Below, one piece after another: positions 24,248 through 36,309 of a stretch of 64,000 nucleotides of DNA (position 1 is the first letter of the stretch; each line of letters starts with the position of its first letter). The position numbers were made by a program, and so were the translations under genes. This DNA comes from Hevea brasiliensis (lineage: Eukaryota; Streptophyta; Magnoliopsida; Malpighiales; Euphorbiaceae), in the NCBI RefSeq assembly GCF_030052815.1, contig NC_079496.1:15701100-15765099 (forward strand), in the 5' to 3' direction. The notes under the pieces were generated by a model. The model was not told the origin of the DNA. It made no database searches and was given only the letters and a program-made list of their open reading frames with translations.

Positions 24248-27200
24248 TGTCATACCTTACCCCTCTGTAAGGTATAACATGATCCTGTAGTATATTTAAT
24301 GAATTACCGACTTCGTCTACTGATAACCCATTAAATACACTACAAGAGATTTTAAAACTAATTTTTGCCCTTCTTGAAGGTGGCGAGCATTTTTTGTAGG
24401 AATTAAAAAATTTTAACTGAAGTTTAAAAACTAAGTAAAATGTTTGACAAATTCTATTTTCTGCAATTTTTGTAAAAATTTTGGCAGAGTTCCGACTGTA
24501 ATTGAGAAAAACAAAAAATTTTGACCTGTAGAAAACACTTCCAAATAGTGCACTTCATCAAATCTCAACCACCAATAACTCAATTCAACACAAATCAACT
24601 CAATCTCCACAATTCATAGTATTTCAAAACAATTAAATAAACCCATTCACATGGAATTTAAAATATTTAATTTACATTCATAATTTAATTTACAGATATA
24701 AAATCTCAAAAATAATATTATTACACATTGACTGTACAACTACTCAGTCTACATTAATAAATATGATACTAAGCTATTTATATCAAAATAATTACAAGGG
24801 TATAAATAAATACCCATATAAAAATCTCGGTGTAGTCCTCGACTAATCAGCAGCTCACTCTGCTGTTTTTTCCTTTCCTCTATCTGCGACAGCAAAAGAA
24901 ACTATCTCTAAGTATAATTTACTCAGTGGTGCACAATAAAAATTTAAAATGCTTACTATAAAACATTCATTGATAAATCACAATTCAAATATTTCACAAT
25001 CTCATTTCATAATTTTCAAAGCTTAATTTAATATAATTTTGGTCAAATAATTTAGTAATACAGTGTTGCTAATCCATACACAACTTAAGTCATGACACAA
25101 AATTTTTTATCAATGCCGTGTTGTACACCGCGACAAAGCAATCTACAGCCTCACTAATCAAAATCAATGAGGGAGGTGGCTAGCTAGCTAATGAGTACTC
25201 ATCCGATCTCGACCTCAACTGGAAAGCCAGAGAGGGAGGAAAATAATCGATCTCAACCCCATAAATGGAGGAGGAATAATAAGGCACTGTGATACTAAGT
25301 GTGAATCCGAAATCAATTTAAAATAATTTATTCAAATAATTCATGAGAAATCCGATCAATTTTCAAAGTCATATTTGTAGTCACAAAGTGGCAACACAAT
25401 TCATAATCACACAGAAATTTCATAAAACATAGCAAATCAATCTTCAATAAGAAAATGATTAAATAGATTTATTGTGCACAAACCTGATGTGAGTCGCCTC
25501 TAGGCCTTGAGTTAGTTTGTCCTATCCCTTTTCAGGTCTTTTTCAGCTGAAACACGCAAATTACAGTATTTATTATCTTATCTAATAACAAATCCAATAA
25601 TTAAATTTATGTCTACTTAATTCCAGCCCTAATATGCTTAAAATAACGTTCTTTGAAGTTTGCATTTCGGGGTTACTATTCATGACACTATTCATGACAA
25701 AATATTGACTTTCTTATGCTTAATAGGTATGTGGATTCCAATTATACCCACATACCACATTTTGGGTGCCTAATTTATTGGTTTAGCTTACCATTTCAAC
25801 TTTTAGGTCTCCTAAGATAAAACTCAATTTTTCAGTTTTGGTGCCCTGTTTTGTACTGTTCCATTGGTCTAGTTATTGTGGGAATTTGGCTAAGTGTTCT
25901 TCATCAAAGTTGTTCCTTATTGTCTTATATTTAATTTCCTTTTTGAATTACTCCATTTGGAGTTTTGTAGCCCAAGATATGGACATTTGAATAGGGTTGG
26001 CCGGATTAGTGTTACCCAGAATATATAGGCACTTTATTGGTTCTAGCAGTTTTGGACAACTAACTTTGGGTGGCAAAATGACTTGGTTATAGGCAGAATT
26101 TGGATTGATGTTCTTCATGAAAGTTGTAGCGTTATGTCATACCTTTCCAATGCCACAAAAATCAGGTCATTTGGACCTGTCTAGCCCAAGTTATGGTTAA
26201 ATAAATAAGCACTATTCATTTAGTCATTTTTGTACATTGGCAGTGCACATTATCTAGATTTGACTTAATTGTTCACTATCTAAATGTCTTTTTCTGGGCA
26301 TGGTCTATAAATGAAAATTGTGTTTTTATGTGTCTAATTTCATTCTCAATTCGCCTCACCCCAATTGGGTTGATAAAATTTTATTTTTGGTCCCTAAAAG
26401 GGACCTAGTTCAAACTGCCAGATTGGGACCCCTAATCAATCCGAATTATATTTTGTTTTCACTCATTCAAACACATCACAAATGGTCCTAATTGACCATT
26501 TCTAACCTCAATTAGGGTTAATTGCATCAATTGACTATTTCTTCCAATTTTTCTCCAAATTTCAAGAACTCAAAAATCCTAATTTTGCAATTCATTCAAT
26601 CAATGAAATTAAAGTGTATAATCTTACACTACATACTTACTTCAACTTCTCTATCGCTTTACTTTCATCAAACTCAAGCAATTTCAATTCCCCTTAAGGC
26701 TGGCCAAAATTTCACTATTGGTCCCCCATGATTATTTTGTTTGTATTTTCCATAATTTCTAAGTCTAGTTAACTCTAAACATAAGATTTTAACTAAAAAT
26801 TTCAAGTTTACTAATCTTTCTCTTTGAAATTCAACCACTCAAATCCTTCAATTTTCTTTCAAAATTTCTTGATCAATCTTCTTTTCTAGTTGCTCAAACA
26901 AGGTTTAATCAACAAAATTGGGGAATTTATGGGAGATTTTTTAGGGTTTATGAAGCTTTAAATCAAGCTTCAATGGAGGAAACATGAGAGAGATGAGAGA
27001 GGAGGAGGTGGACAGTAATGGCTTATAGAAGATGAGCAATTTTTGTTTTTCTTTTAATTTTAATGTATTTATATTTAGCTTTTTGACTTAGTCAAAAATT
27101 AGAGAAATCAAATTATTTTTGGCATCATGAGTGATGTCATAAGGATTAGGTCAAATTTTATTTTCTTTTTTTTTTCTTTTATTTTTCTATAGTTCTTTAA

Positions 27201-27695
27201 TTTAATTCTATATTCCAAAATTTTCATTTCTCCAATTTTATTGGACAGTTAGGTCAGGAGTGACCTCTAGGGGTGAATTGACCAATTTGCCCCTTGCCGG
27301 TCTGACTCAGTTTGTAAATAATTCGGTATTTCTTCTAGATCCCTGACCTAATTATTTGACCTACTTATCAATTCTTTTCTGTGGTTTTCTCTTTTCCATT
27401 AGGTTTGCAATAGTCCTTAGGACCGTGACATCACAATTTCCTGTTCAAAATTAGGGTTAGGACTGACCTCGCAATCACTTCCCGGTAAGGTCACCATCAC
27501 TGTGACCCTCGGCTCATTTAACCTTTTATACTTTATTTTTCTTATTTATACTTAACTATCTGGTAATCACTATTAATTTTCATTCAGGGCTTTTTTGGGT
27601 GTCTTAAAAATGGTTCTAATCCTCTTAATTGTCCGGACCGACACCAGTCACCGGAACAGTGAAATATACCAGGCTATGCATATAGGGGTGTTACA
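24248..27695 (-). repeat. Gypsy LTR1 (3' LTR), complete
   Basis: 3,448 bp, TG...CA ended: it reads TGTAACACCCC at 27695 (minus) and ends GGTATGACA at 24248. It is preceded on the minus strand by the polypurine tract. It differs clearly from LTR2; for example about 6 of the last 43 bases differ. Confidence 0.88.
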
Positions 27696-27714
27696 ATTCT
27701 CCCCCCCTCCCCCT
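27696..27714 (-). other. Polypurine tract of the gypsy element
   Basis: On the minus strand a run of G and A (AAGGGGGAGGGGGGGAGAAT) lies directly before the 3' LTR, the expected position of the plus-strand primer. Confidence 0.85.
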
Positions 27715-27756
27715 TAAAATAAATTTAGTCTCAAAATTTTACCTGGTATCAGTCTC

Positions 27757-28114
27757 TGAACAGTTGTGGGTGTTGTCTCCTCATGTCCTCTTCTCGTTCC
27801 CAAGTAGCTTCCTGGCCTGAATAATGGTTCCACAGCACTTTAACCAATGGTATCTGCTTGTTCCGTAGCTACTTCACCTCATATGCCAGAATTTCAATAG
27901 GTTCTTCCTCATATGTGAGGTCTGAATTCACCTCAATCTTTTCTATTGGTAATACATGAGATGGGCCTGATTTATACCTCCTCAACATGGACACATAAAA
28001 GACATTATGTATCTTCTCTAACTCTAGAGGTAGTGCCAATCGGTATGCCAAAGGAGTCCAACGAAATGAGGACTCAGTTTCCCCTTTCTGTAAAATCTCA
28101 TAATTTTCTTTCAA
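27757..28114 (-). pseudogene. Gypsy integrase C-terminus and chromodomain, degenerate
   Basis: Residues such as RWTPLAYRLALP, VFYVSMLRRY and PSHVLP mark the region before the chromodomain. PIEILAYEVK and, after a stop at 27869-27871, LRNKQIPLVKVLWNH and EEATWE-like (here QEATWERE) form the chromodomain itself. Chromodomains direct chromovirus integration to modified histones. The in-frame stop inside the domain makes this copy non-functional. Confidence 0.85.
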
Positions 28115-28229
28115 GGGAAAACCTTGAGAAATACTTTATCACCCACTGCACATTCAATATCCCTTCTTTTCAGATCGATGTAGGACTTCTGACGGTCTGA
28201 TGTAGTCTTGAGTCAATCTTTGATCAGTC

Positions 28230-29061
28230 TGATTTTCTCCTCTGTCTGCTGAACAATTTCTGGGCCAATCAATTTTCTTTCACCCACTTCATCCTAACAC
28301 AAAGGAGTTCTGCACTTTCTGCCATACAGAACTTCATATGGAGGCATCCCAATGCTTGATTAATAGCTGTTGTTGTAAGCAAACTCAAGCAGAGGCAAGT
28401 ATGTATCCCAGCTACCCTCAAACTCAATCACACAAGCCCGTAGCATATCCTCCAATATCTGTATTACCCTCTCAGACTGGCCATCTGTCTATGGGTGGAA
28501 TGCCATGCTGAAATTCAATCTAGTTCCTAGGGCTTTCTGAAGACTACCCCAGAATCTAGAAGTAAACCTACGATCTCTGTCTGACACAATAAATACTGGC
28601 ACTCCATGCAGTCTCACTATCTCATCAATGTACAGTTTAACCAATCTCTCTATACTGTAGTCCATCCGAACTGGAAGAAAATGAGCAGACTTGGTCAATC
28701 TATCCACTATAAACCATATTGCATCATGGCTCTTCTGTGTCCTCGGAAGTCCCATCACAAAATCTATAGTTATTCTTTTCCATTTCCACTCAGGTACTGA
28801 CAATGGATGTAGTAAACCAGCTGGTATTTGATGTTCTGCCTTGACTTGCTGACAAGTTAGGCATTTTGAGATAAAATCAGCTACATCCCTTTTCATACCC
28901 ATCCACCAGTAATGCTCTTTCAGCCCTCTGTACATTTTAGTGCCACCAGGGTGCATAGCAAAAGGAGACTCATGTGCTTCTTTCAAAATGATCTGTCTCA
29001 AATCAACATCATTAGGAACGCACATTCTGCCCTGGTGTAGCAGTAGGCCATCATCTCTCAC
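28230..29061 (-). pseudogene. Gypsy integrase, degenerate
   Basis: The HHCC zinc finger is visible near the start: H in [11 protein letters not shown], then the pair in CLTCQQVK. The catalytic core follows with DFVMGLPRT and the second Asp in [14 protein letters not shown]. The 190-codon frame closes at 28489 with a stop, and remnants of the third catalytic segment and the connector continue to about 28230 in broken frames. Confidence 0.88.
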
Positions 29062-30755
29062 TGAAAACTCAGGTTTTTTGCCCTGTCAGACTTCTTCCAG
29101 TAGCTTCTATATTTCTCATCATTCTGAATAGCCATTCTGATCTGATCAATCAACACTGGCTGTACATGCCATGCAACTACTGTCTGTCCCTCATCATTAA
29201 CCTCTAAGCTGGCATGCAATGCTCTCAACTCATGTACCATAGACAAAGGAGAAACTCTTAGACTTGCCATAGTCTTGCGACTTAAGGCGTCAGCCACTAC
29301 ATTAGCTTTTCCTAGCTCATAGTCTATCAGATAATCATAGTCTTTTATCAGTTCTAACAATCTCCTCTGTCTCAAATTCAACTCTTTCTGAGTGCCCAGA
29401 TACTTCAAACTCTTATAATCTGTGTAGATGTAACATTTCTCTCCATACAAATAATATCGCCAGATCTTCAGGGCAAATACAATGGCAGCAAGCTCTAAGT
29501 CATGTGTCGGATAATTCCTCTCATGCGGTTTCAGCTAGCGTGATGCATATAAAATGACATTTCGATCTTGCATCAGTACATAGCATAACCCATTGTGAGA
29601 AGCATCGCTATATACCATATATTCTTTACCCTGTGTAGGTAAAGTCAGGACTGGAGCTTCAGTCAAACATCTCTTCAACTCATCAAAACTCTGCAGGCAT
29701 TTATCCGTCCACTAAAATTTCACATCTTTCCGAAGCAGCTTGGTCAGTGGAGAAGCCAACATAGAAAATCCCTTCACAAATCGACGGTAGTATCCAGCTA
29801 AATCTAGAAAACTGCGAATTTCTGTGATATTTCTGGGTGGCTTCCAATTAAGGATAGCTTCAATTTTACTGGGATCTACCTTGATGCCTTCTGCAGATAC
29901 TATGTGCCCCAAAAAGGATATTTTCTTCAGCCAAAATTCACATTTCGATAATTTAGCGTATAGTTGTTTCTCCCTCAAAGTCTGTAGTATAATCCGCAGT
30001 TGTCTATCATGCTCTTCTGCACTCCTCGAATAGACCAGTATATCATCAATGAATACCAGCACAAACTGGTCGAGGTATGGTCTGAAGATAGTGTTTATCA
30101 GATCCATAAAAGCAACTGGAGCATTAGTTAACTCGAATGGCATGACTAGGAACTCATAATGGCCATATCAAGTTCTGAAAGTAGTTTTTGGGATACTCTG
30201 CTCTTGCACCTTCAGCTGATAATAGCCAGATCTCAAGTCAATTTTGGAGAACACAGCTGCACCCTTTAGTTGATTAAACAGGTCGTCAATGCGAGGCAAT
30301 GGGTATCAGCTCTTTATTGTCACCTTATTCAGTTGCCGGTAATCAATACATAAGCAGAGAGTGCTATCTTTCTTCTTAACAAATAACACTAGCGCTCTCC
30401 AAGGTGACACACTAGGGAGAATGAAGCCCTTATCAAGCAACTCTTGCAACTATATTTTCAATTCTTTTAGTTCTGCTGGTGCTATTCTGTATGATGTTAT
30501 GGAGATTGGATCCACACCAAGCATAACATCAATCTCAAACTGAACTTCTCTTTCCGGAGGTAGTCCTAGCAACTCATCAGGGAACACATCTGGAAAGTCA
30601 CATACAATTGTGATGTCCCTCAATGCTGGACTACCCACTTGGGTGTCTTTCACATGGGCCAAGTATGCTTCACATCCCTTTCTGATCATTTTTCTAACTA
30701 GTGCAGCTGAAATGATGTTTAACGGCAATAGCTGCCTCTCCCCATGTATTATCAC
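29058..30755 (-). pseudogene. Gypsy reverse transcriptase and RNase H, degenerate
   Basis: The N-terminal lead-in (VFPDELLGLPPEREVQF) lies at 30755-30450 and ends in a stop. The RT core at 30143-29712 holds [17 protein letters not shown], the active-site box [10 protein letters not shown] and the thumb-like [13 protein letters not shown] and [11 protein letters not shown]. The tether/RNase H end at 29450-29058 includes [10 protein letters not shown] and [12 protein letters not shown]. These blocks are separated by stops, so no continuous polyprotein exists. Confidence 0.9.
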
Positions 30756-30759
30756 ATCA

Positions 30760-31137
30760 CCTTACTGAGGGAGACTAAAAATGACTGTTTTCAGTCTACA
30801 GTCAATCATGGCATGATGCCTGGCTAACCAATCTATGCCCAAGATAATATCATAATCTCTGAAGGGCGTTTCAATCAAATCAGACAGAAAAGTATGTCCT
30901 TGGATCACCAAAGGACAATCTCTATACATACTATTTACCCTGACCTTGTCCAAGCGGACTTGTTACTAGCACCTCAAAATCCATTTTCACACAAGTAACA
31001 GTAGTAAGGCAAGAAATGCTAGCACTAACATATGAGTGTGCAGACCCGGGGTCAAACAAAATATACACATCTTGATTAAAGATTGAGAAGGTACCAGCAA
31101 CTATGTCAGAAGTCTCAGCCTCTTCTCGCTGTCTCAT
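30760..31137 (-). pseudogene. Gypsy aspartic protease, degenerate
   Basis: The catalytic loop reads YILFDPGSAHSYVSA at about 31046-31005. DPG is a usual plant-chromovirus form rather than damage, as I recall. The second half (SDLIETPFRDYDIILGIDWL) is in another frame at 30953-30762, so a frameshift lies near 30940. Confidence 0.82.
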
Positions 31138-31199
31138 GGTGTAGACTCTAGTTGGAGCTTGCTCAGGCTGATTTACTGTGCTGTGACTTTTGGGGGTAT

Positions 31200-32006
31200 T
31201 ACCCCTACCTCTGCCTCTGCCTCTGCCTCTGCCTCTGCCTCTGCTAGCTGGCTGTGAACCCTCGGTCTAAAGGCTTGAGCTGATCCCTCTGATGTGGCAG
31301 ATGGCCCAGAACGGCGTGGACTGGTACAATCTTTTGCAAAATGTCCGGTCCCTCCACAATTAAAATATGCGCCTATGGCTTTGAAGCATACCCCACCATG
31401 TGTTCTGCCACAAGTCTCACATTGATGGACAGATAATGCCCCTCTGGGTGTTTGCTGGGTCTGCTGACCAGATTGGGGTGGTCTTTGATCAAAAAATCTG
31501 CCTCTGTCAGATTTATGGGAGCTGGATCCCCCAAAATTCTTTCTCTTCCCAAAATCACTTTCAGGTGCTTGATCAGTGGCCTTTTCAGTCTTCTCTTTCT
31601 CTTATGTACCCTTCTTAACTGATCCTTCCTTTTCAATTCTTTCTAAGTCCAAAGCCTGTGAGATCAGCTCAGAGAAATTCTAATGTCAGAACCCCACAAC
31701 TTGCATTCTCAGATTAAGCCTTAACCCGGCCTCAAACCGCTTACACCGATCTTTGGGGGTGGAAACTAAGCTTCCAGCGTAGTGGCTCAACCGAGAGAAG
31801 TCTCTCTCATACTCTGCTATGGTCCTGTCCCCTTACTTTAAATTCAGGAATTCTTGCAGTTTCATATCTACATAGGTGTCAGCGACCCATTTCTACCTGA
31901 ACTCTCTCAAAAAGTCTGCACAAGTGAGGACTGGTGGCTCAACCAGGCTGTGAGAGATGGTCTTCCACCATTCATATGCATCCTCTTGCAGAAGTGAAAC
32001 TGAATA
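31200..32006 (-). pseudogene. Gypsy gag, 5' part missing
   Basis: Gag core residues (EDAYEWWKTIS, TIAEYERDFSRLS, RCKRFEAGLR) are readable through several stops. They are followed by two zinc-knuckle-like segments, CETCGRTHGGVC and YFNCGGTGHFAKDC; in the second the first Cys appears as Tyr. A hexanucleotide repeat at about 31206-31245 encodes an Arg-Gly run on the minus strand. The frame begins mid-gag at 32006, exactly where LTR2 starts. Confidence 0.82.
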
Positions 32007-34212
32007 TGTCACACCTTATCTCTCTGTAAGGCATAACATAATCCCGTAGTATACTTAATGAATTACCGACTTCATCTACTGATAACCCATTAAATACACT
32101 ATAAGGTTTACTTCTTTTTGAAGGTGGCGAGCACTTTTAACAGGTATTAAAAACTTTTAATTAACGTTTAAAGACTAGGTAAAATTTTTGATAAATTCTT
32201 GTGCAAATTTTGGCAGAGTACCGGTTGTAATTGAGAAAAACTGAAAATTTAGACCTGTAGAAAAGCACTTCCAAAGGTTTTTAATCACACCCCAACCTCC
32301 AAATATCTTAAACCAACATCAATAGCAACAATTCAATTCAAAATCCACAATTTCAAATAAAAAATTGTCATCTCAAAACATTTCATAAATTCATACACAT
32401 TGCATTTTAAATATTTAATTTATATTCACAAGTTTAATTTACAGACATAAAAATATGATTACACATTTAATGTACAACTGCTCAAACTACATATATACAC
32501 AAGAACAATACCATATTTACATCAACCAAATTATAAAGGGGTATAAATAATATACTCGTACAAAAATCTTCAAACTGTGCTTCCCTATTACTGTAGCAGC
32601 TCACTCTGCTGCTATGTCCTTTTCTCTATCTGCGACAGCAAAATAAAGCTATCGTTGAGTAAATTTTACTCAGCGGTGCACAATAAAATTTAAAAAGCTG
32701 AACATAAACCATTCATTGCCAAATCATAATTTAAACATTATATAATCATATTTCACAATTTTCAAATCACATTTATAACAAATCACAATTTAAATATTTC
32801 ACAATTTTTAAAACTTAATATAACACAAATTTGATCAAACAATTTAATAAACACAGTGTTGCCAATCAATAATACCACTTAGATTATGGCACAAAATTTT
32901 CAAACCTTGCTGTATTGTACACCATGACAATACAAACTCATCACACTAATCGAAATCAATGAGGGAGGTGGGGAAAATGATCAAATATCAAACTCAACCC
33001 CACAAGTGGAGGAGGAACATAGTAAGGGACTGTTATGCCAAGTGTGAATCAAAAACAATTTCAAATCACAACACTTAAATATTTCATACAAACTACAAAT
33101 TACATTTTATCTCAAAATTTCTATTTATGAAGTAGGCAACACAATAATTTCCAAATAAAATTCCCAAAACCAAAACAATTAAAAACTATTCATATTACAT
33201 ACTAAATCAAATTTCAATAAGAAATACTTAAATAAATTTGTTGTGCACAAACCTCGTAATTAGTCTTTCCTTATTTCACTCCTATCGATTTCTTTCCTCG
33301 GAATGCCCTTTTTCCACTGAAGCACACAATTAAGATGTTTCAATATTTATTCAAATTATGTTTAACCATAATTTTAGCAATTAAAATTTGCATTTAAATT
33401 TTACTTATATAATCTCATAAATTGAATTCTTTGTGTTATTGATTATGGTGGTTACTATTCATTTGACCATTAGACCCATATACCACATTTTGAGTGCCTA
33501 ATTTATTGGTCTTGGTTGCCATTTCAATTTCTAAGTCTCCTAAGAAAAAATTCAATTTTTTAGTTTTGATGCCCTATTTTGCACTGTTCTATTGGTCTAG
33601 TTACTATGGAAATTTGGCTAAGTATTCTTCATAAAAGTTGTTTCTTATTGTCTTAACTTTAATTCCTCTTTTGAATCACTTCATTTAAAGTTTGTAGCCC
33701 AAGATATGGGCATTTTTCTAAGGCTGGCCGGATTAGTGTTACCCAGAATTCTGGGCATTTTCAGGTTCTGACACTTTTAGACAACTAACTTTGGGTGGCA
33801 AAATGACTTGTTATGGGCAGAATTTGGTTTGGTGTTCTTCATGAAAATTATAGTACTGTGTCATAGCTTTTCAATGCCACAAAAATCAGGTCATTTGGAC
33901 CTACTTAGACCAAGTTATGGCCAAATGTACACTGCCACTATATAAAAATGACAAAATGAACAAAGTTCATTAGTTCATTTTGTCATTTTTATATAGTGGC
34001 AGTGCACAATATCTAGATTTGACCTAATTGTTTACTATCTAAATGTCATTTTCTGGGCATGGTCTCTAAATAAAAATTGTGTCTTTATGTGTCTAATTTT
34101 ATTCCCAATTGGCCTCACACCAATTGGGTTAGCAGAATTTTAGTTTTAGTCCCTGAAAGGAACCTAGGTCAAACCGCCAGATTGAGACCCCTAACCAATC
34201 CAAATTGTATTT
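32007..34212 (-). repeat. Gypsy LTR2, truncated
   Basis: Begins TGTCACACC at 32007, matching the LTR1 end at 24248, and aligns with LTR1 until about 34212 (LTR1 equivalent near 26457). Some 1.2 kb of the LTR's minus-strand 5' part is missing. It carries a 32-bp perfect inverted repeat absent from LTR1. Confidence 0.85.
33930..34004. repeat. 32-bp perfect inverted repeat (hairpin) in LTR2
   Basis: Arms 33930-33961 and 33973-34004 are exact reverse complements with an 11-nt spacer; pairing continues four more bases with one mismatch. LTR1 has only a degraded right-arm equivalent near 26205-26245. Confidence 0.95.
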
Positions 34213-35049
34213 TGCAAATTAACAGGCAAACTTTTGAAGGTACATATCATCTCTTAATGCTTGATAACAAGTACTACATTTATGAAGCATTTTTTTGAAA
34301 AATCAATAAAGTTCATGCTAAATTGCTTACTAATCTGGTGCTTTAATGGCTATTCCATTGCTTGGAAGGAGATTCTAGACCTTGGCTGTGATTCTAACCG
34401 GTACATTTAGCACAAACTATAATATTATGTCTCAAAAATGTGGCTGCAAAATAGGTTTGCTAAAGTTGGTGATTTTTATTTTTTGGGTTCGCAACTTTTT
34501 TTTTTTTGGGCAAAATTTTATGCAAAAAAAGTTATCCACCATCCCAACTAAATTGCACCCATCATCAAAATAACTGGTACAGTGTCCCTTAAATCTCTTT
34601 TTTTCATTCTTAGCTTTGGAAAGATAAAAGGGCGTCGAATATGTTGTGTTCAGGGTGGTGAACCTGACTTGATGACTGCAGCAAAGATGGTCCTTCATGA
34701 CTGGAAGAGAGGTAGAATAGCTTTCTTTGTCCCCCCACCATGGCTAGAAGATGACTCCCGAGAGGAGCCTAATGCAGATAGTGTAAATGAGGAGGCTGCA
34801 GAGGATGATAATCAAGCATCTGCGGCTTTTAGAGCCATTGCGAATGTCATTTCATCCCAGCAACAAAAAAGTGTCCCTGTCCAAAGGGATCTTTTTAGTG
34901 AGAATAAGTTGAGAGATGATGGAGCTGACCAGTGTCTGACTGCTGGGTGTGAGAAGCCTGAGCAGCCATCAGGGACGGAGGATGAAATGGATGACGAGCT
35001 TCCAACTAAAGGAGGCGAAATAGATGAGAAAGTTGAAGCAACTGAATAA
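34213..35049 (+). pseudogene. NUG2: NUG2 (nuclear/nucleolar GTPase 2) C-terminal fragment, two exons
   Basis: The tail of one exon (34213-34239) reads CKLTGKLLK and ends in a GTACAT donor. The next exon (34654-35049, after TTCAG) continues [17 protein letters not shown] and [12 protein letters not shown] to a stop at 35047-35049. Junction phase and residues match the C-terminal region of plant NUG2/GNL2, a GTPase of the YlqF/nucleostemin group that acts in 60S ribosomal subunit maturation in the nucleolus. The tail includes a [15 protein letters not shown] block and an acidic end. Only about 140 of some 550-600 residues remain; all GTPase motifs are absent because the gypsy LTR replaces the upstream exons. 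The remaining frame has no stops, so loss is recent or the copy is still partly constrained. No promoter is evident. Confidence 0.85.
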
Positions 35050-36309
35050 GGTGGGTTAGCATTTTCTTTTGTGGTTTCTCTATCTAGAGAGATTAATTTT
35101 GAGGTCTTTGGTAGGTTACATAGTTTTTGCTTGACGAGAAAATTTGTATGGTGCATTTTAAGTTCAATAATATGATGTTACTAATTCTTTTAGCATAGCC
35201 TGTCTGTGCCCGTGCTTATGTGAGGGGAAGAATTGAGATAAAGAGAGATTTTGCAAGATTGATATTATACCATATTATCGTTTGATTGTTTCATATGTTA
35301 AACATGCTCAGATGAAAAATGTTTCTTGATTGCTCAATATTGAAGTCCAAAAGGATAATTGAGCGCAGATAATAATTGAACAGGTCACTCTGTATTTCAT
35401 TATGTCAAATTCAGGGGGAGACAGGCTCTTCATCTTTAAATTGCCATCTCAAATTCACGGGGAGACAGGCTCTTCATCTTTAAATTGCCATCTTCCAAGC
35501 TGTATGTATTTTTGAAGGCCAAAATGATCAATCCTTCCCATTAATTTCATTGGCTCCTTTATCAAAGTTAACCATACATACTTATCCATTCTTAAAGTGC
35601 TAATAAGCACTGTGCTATTTAGTTTGTGGCAATGCAACACAACGAGGTCAAATATTTTGCCAAGTTTCCTTGGGGAGGAAATGGCTCAGTGAGTTTGTTG
35701 GAATAGCTTCAACAGACACCTGTATATTTGACACTTGGTTAGGGGTAAATAAATGGCAAAAATGTTCAATTTAGTCTCCGTATTTATTAGAAAAGTTTAA
35801 TTCAATTCGTTACCATTGTTTCTAAATTAATTTAAATTTTTAATTTAAATTTAATTTAATTTAAAAATTAAAATTTATAGATTAAATTTTTTTGATTTTT
35901 TGATTTAAATAAAAAATTAAGAAATTTAATTTTGAAATTAAATTTCCTGATTTCTCAATTTAAACTTAAAAACTAAGAAGTTTAATTTTTAATTTTCTTG
36001 ATTTATGGGTTAAATTAAACTTAAATTTTAGGTTAAATTAGACAAAATATTAAAAATGAGTTAAATTAAATTTTTCTAGTAAATGCAAAAGTGTAATTAA
36101 ACTTTAAGTTATAAATAAATAATTAACTACTCGGTGTGTTTCACAGTTTGAACCTTTTTAATGGTACAAATTGTATTTTCCGACTTTTGATTTATTTTTT
36201 AGAAAAAAATTACTTTTTTAAGGATTTTAGAGATGAATTTCAGAATTACTTATTTGCTTATGTGTGGCGTATATATATGATTCAGGAGAAACAAAGCAAT
36301 AATTAAGGA
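35050..36309. other. 3' flank of the NUG2 fragment; 44-bp duplication
   Basis: Probable former 3' UTR, then AT-rich DNA with repeated TTAAATTTAATT words at 35810-36080. Apart from the duplication at 35406-35493 nothing identifiable. Confidence 0.5.
35406..35493. repeat. 44-bp direct tandem duplication
   Basis: The unit starting CAAATTCA(G/C)GGGGAGACAG at 35406 is repeated at 35450 with a single visible mismatch. Confidence 0.95.

Larger units (their letters stand above)
24248..34212 (-). mobile_element. Ty3/gypsy chromovirus (Tekay/Del-like), decayed and rearranged
   Basis: The element reads on the minus strand. A 3.45-kb LTR (24248-27695), polypurine tract, chromodomain, integrase, RNase H, reverse transcriptase, protease and gag remnants follow towards higher coordinates, then a second LTR of the same family (32007-34212). 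Long LTRs, TGTAACACCCC as the LTR start and a C-terminal chromodomain point to the Tekay/Del lineage. Every coding domain carries stops or frameshifts. The gag 5' half, leader and primer-binding site are missing, because LTR2 abuts gag directly. It lies in LINE copy A (ATCTT before 24248); the matching duplication on the other side is lost. Confidence 0.88.

Noticed and set aside
30994..31046. DPG in place of DSG/DTG in the gypsy protease
   Set aside because: I considered an inactivating mutation, but DPGS is, to my knowledge, common in plant Tekay-type elements, so it is probably normal.
31206..31245. (CCTCTG)n hexamer as a stand-alone microsatellite
   Set aside because: It encodes the Arg-Gly stretch of the gypsy gag/protease linker on the minus strand, so it belongs to the element.
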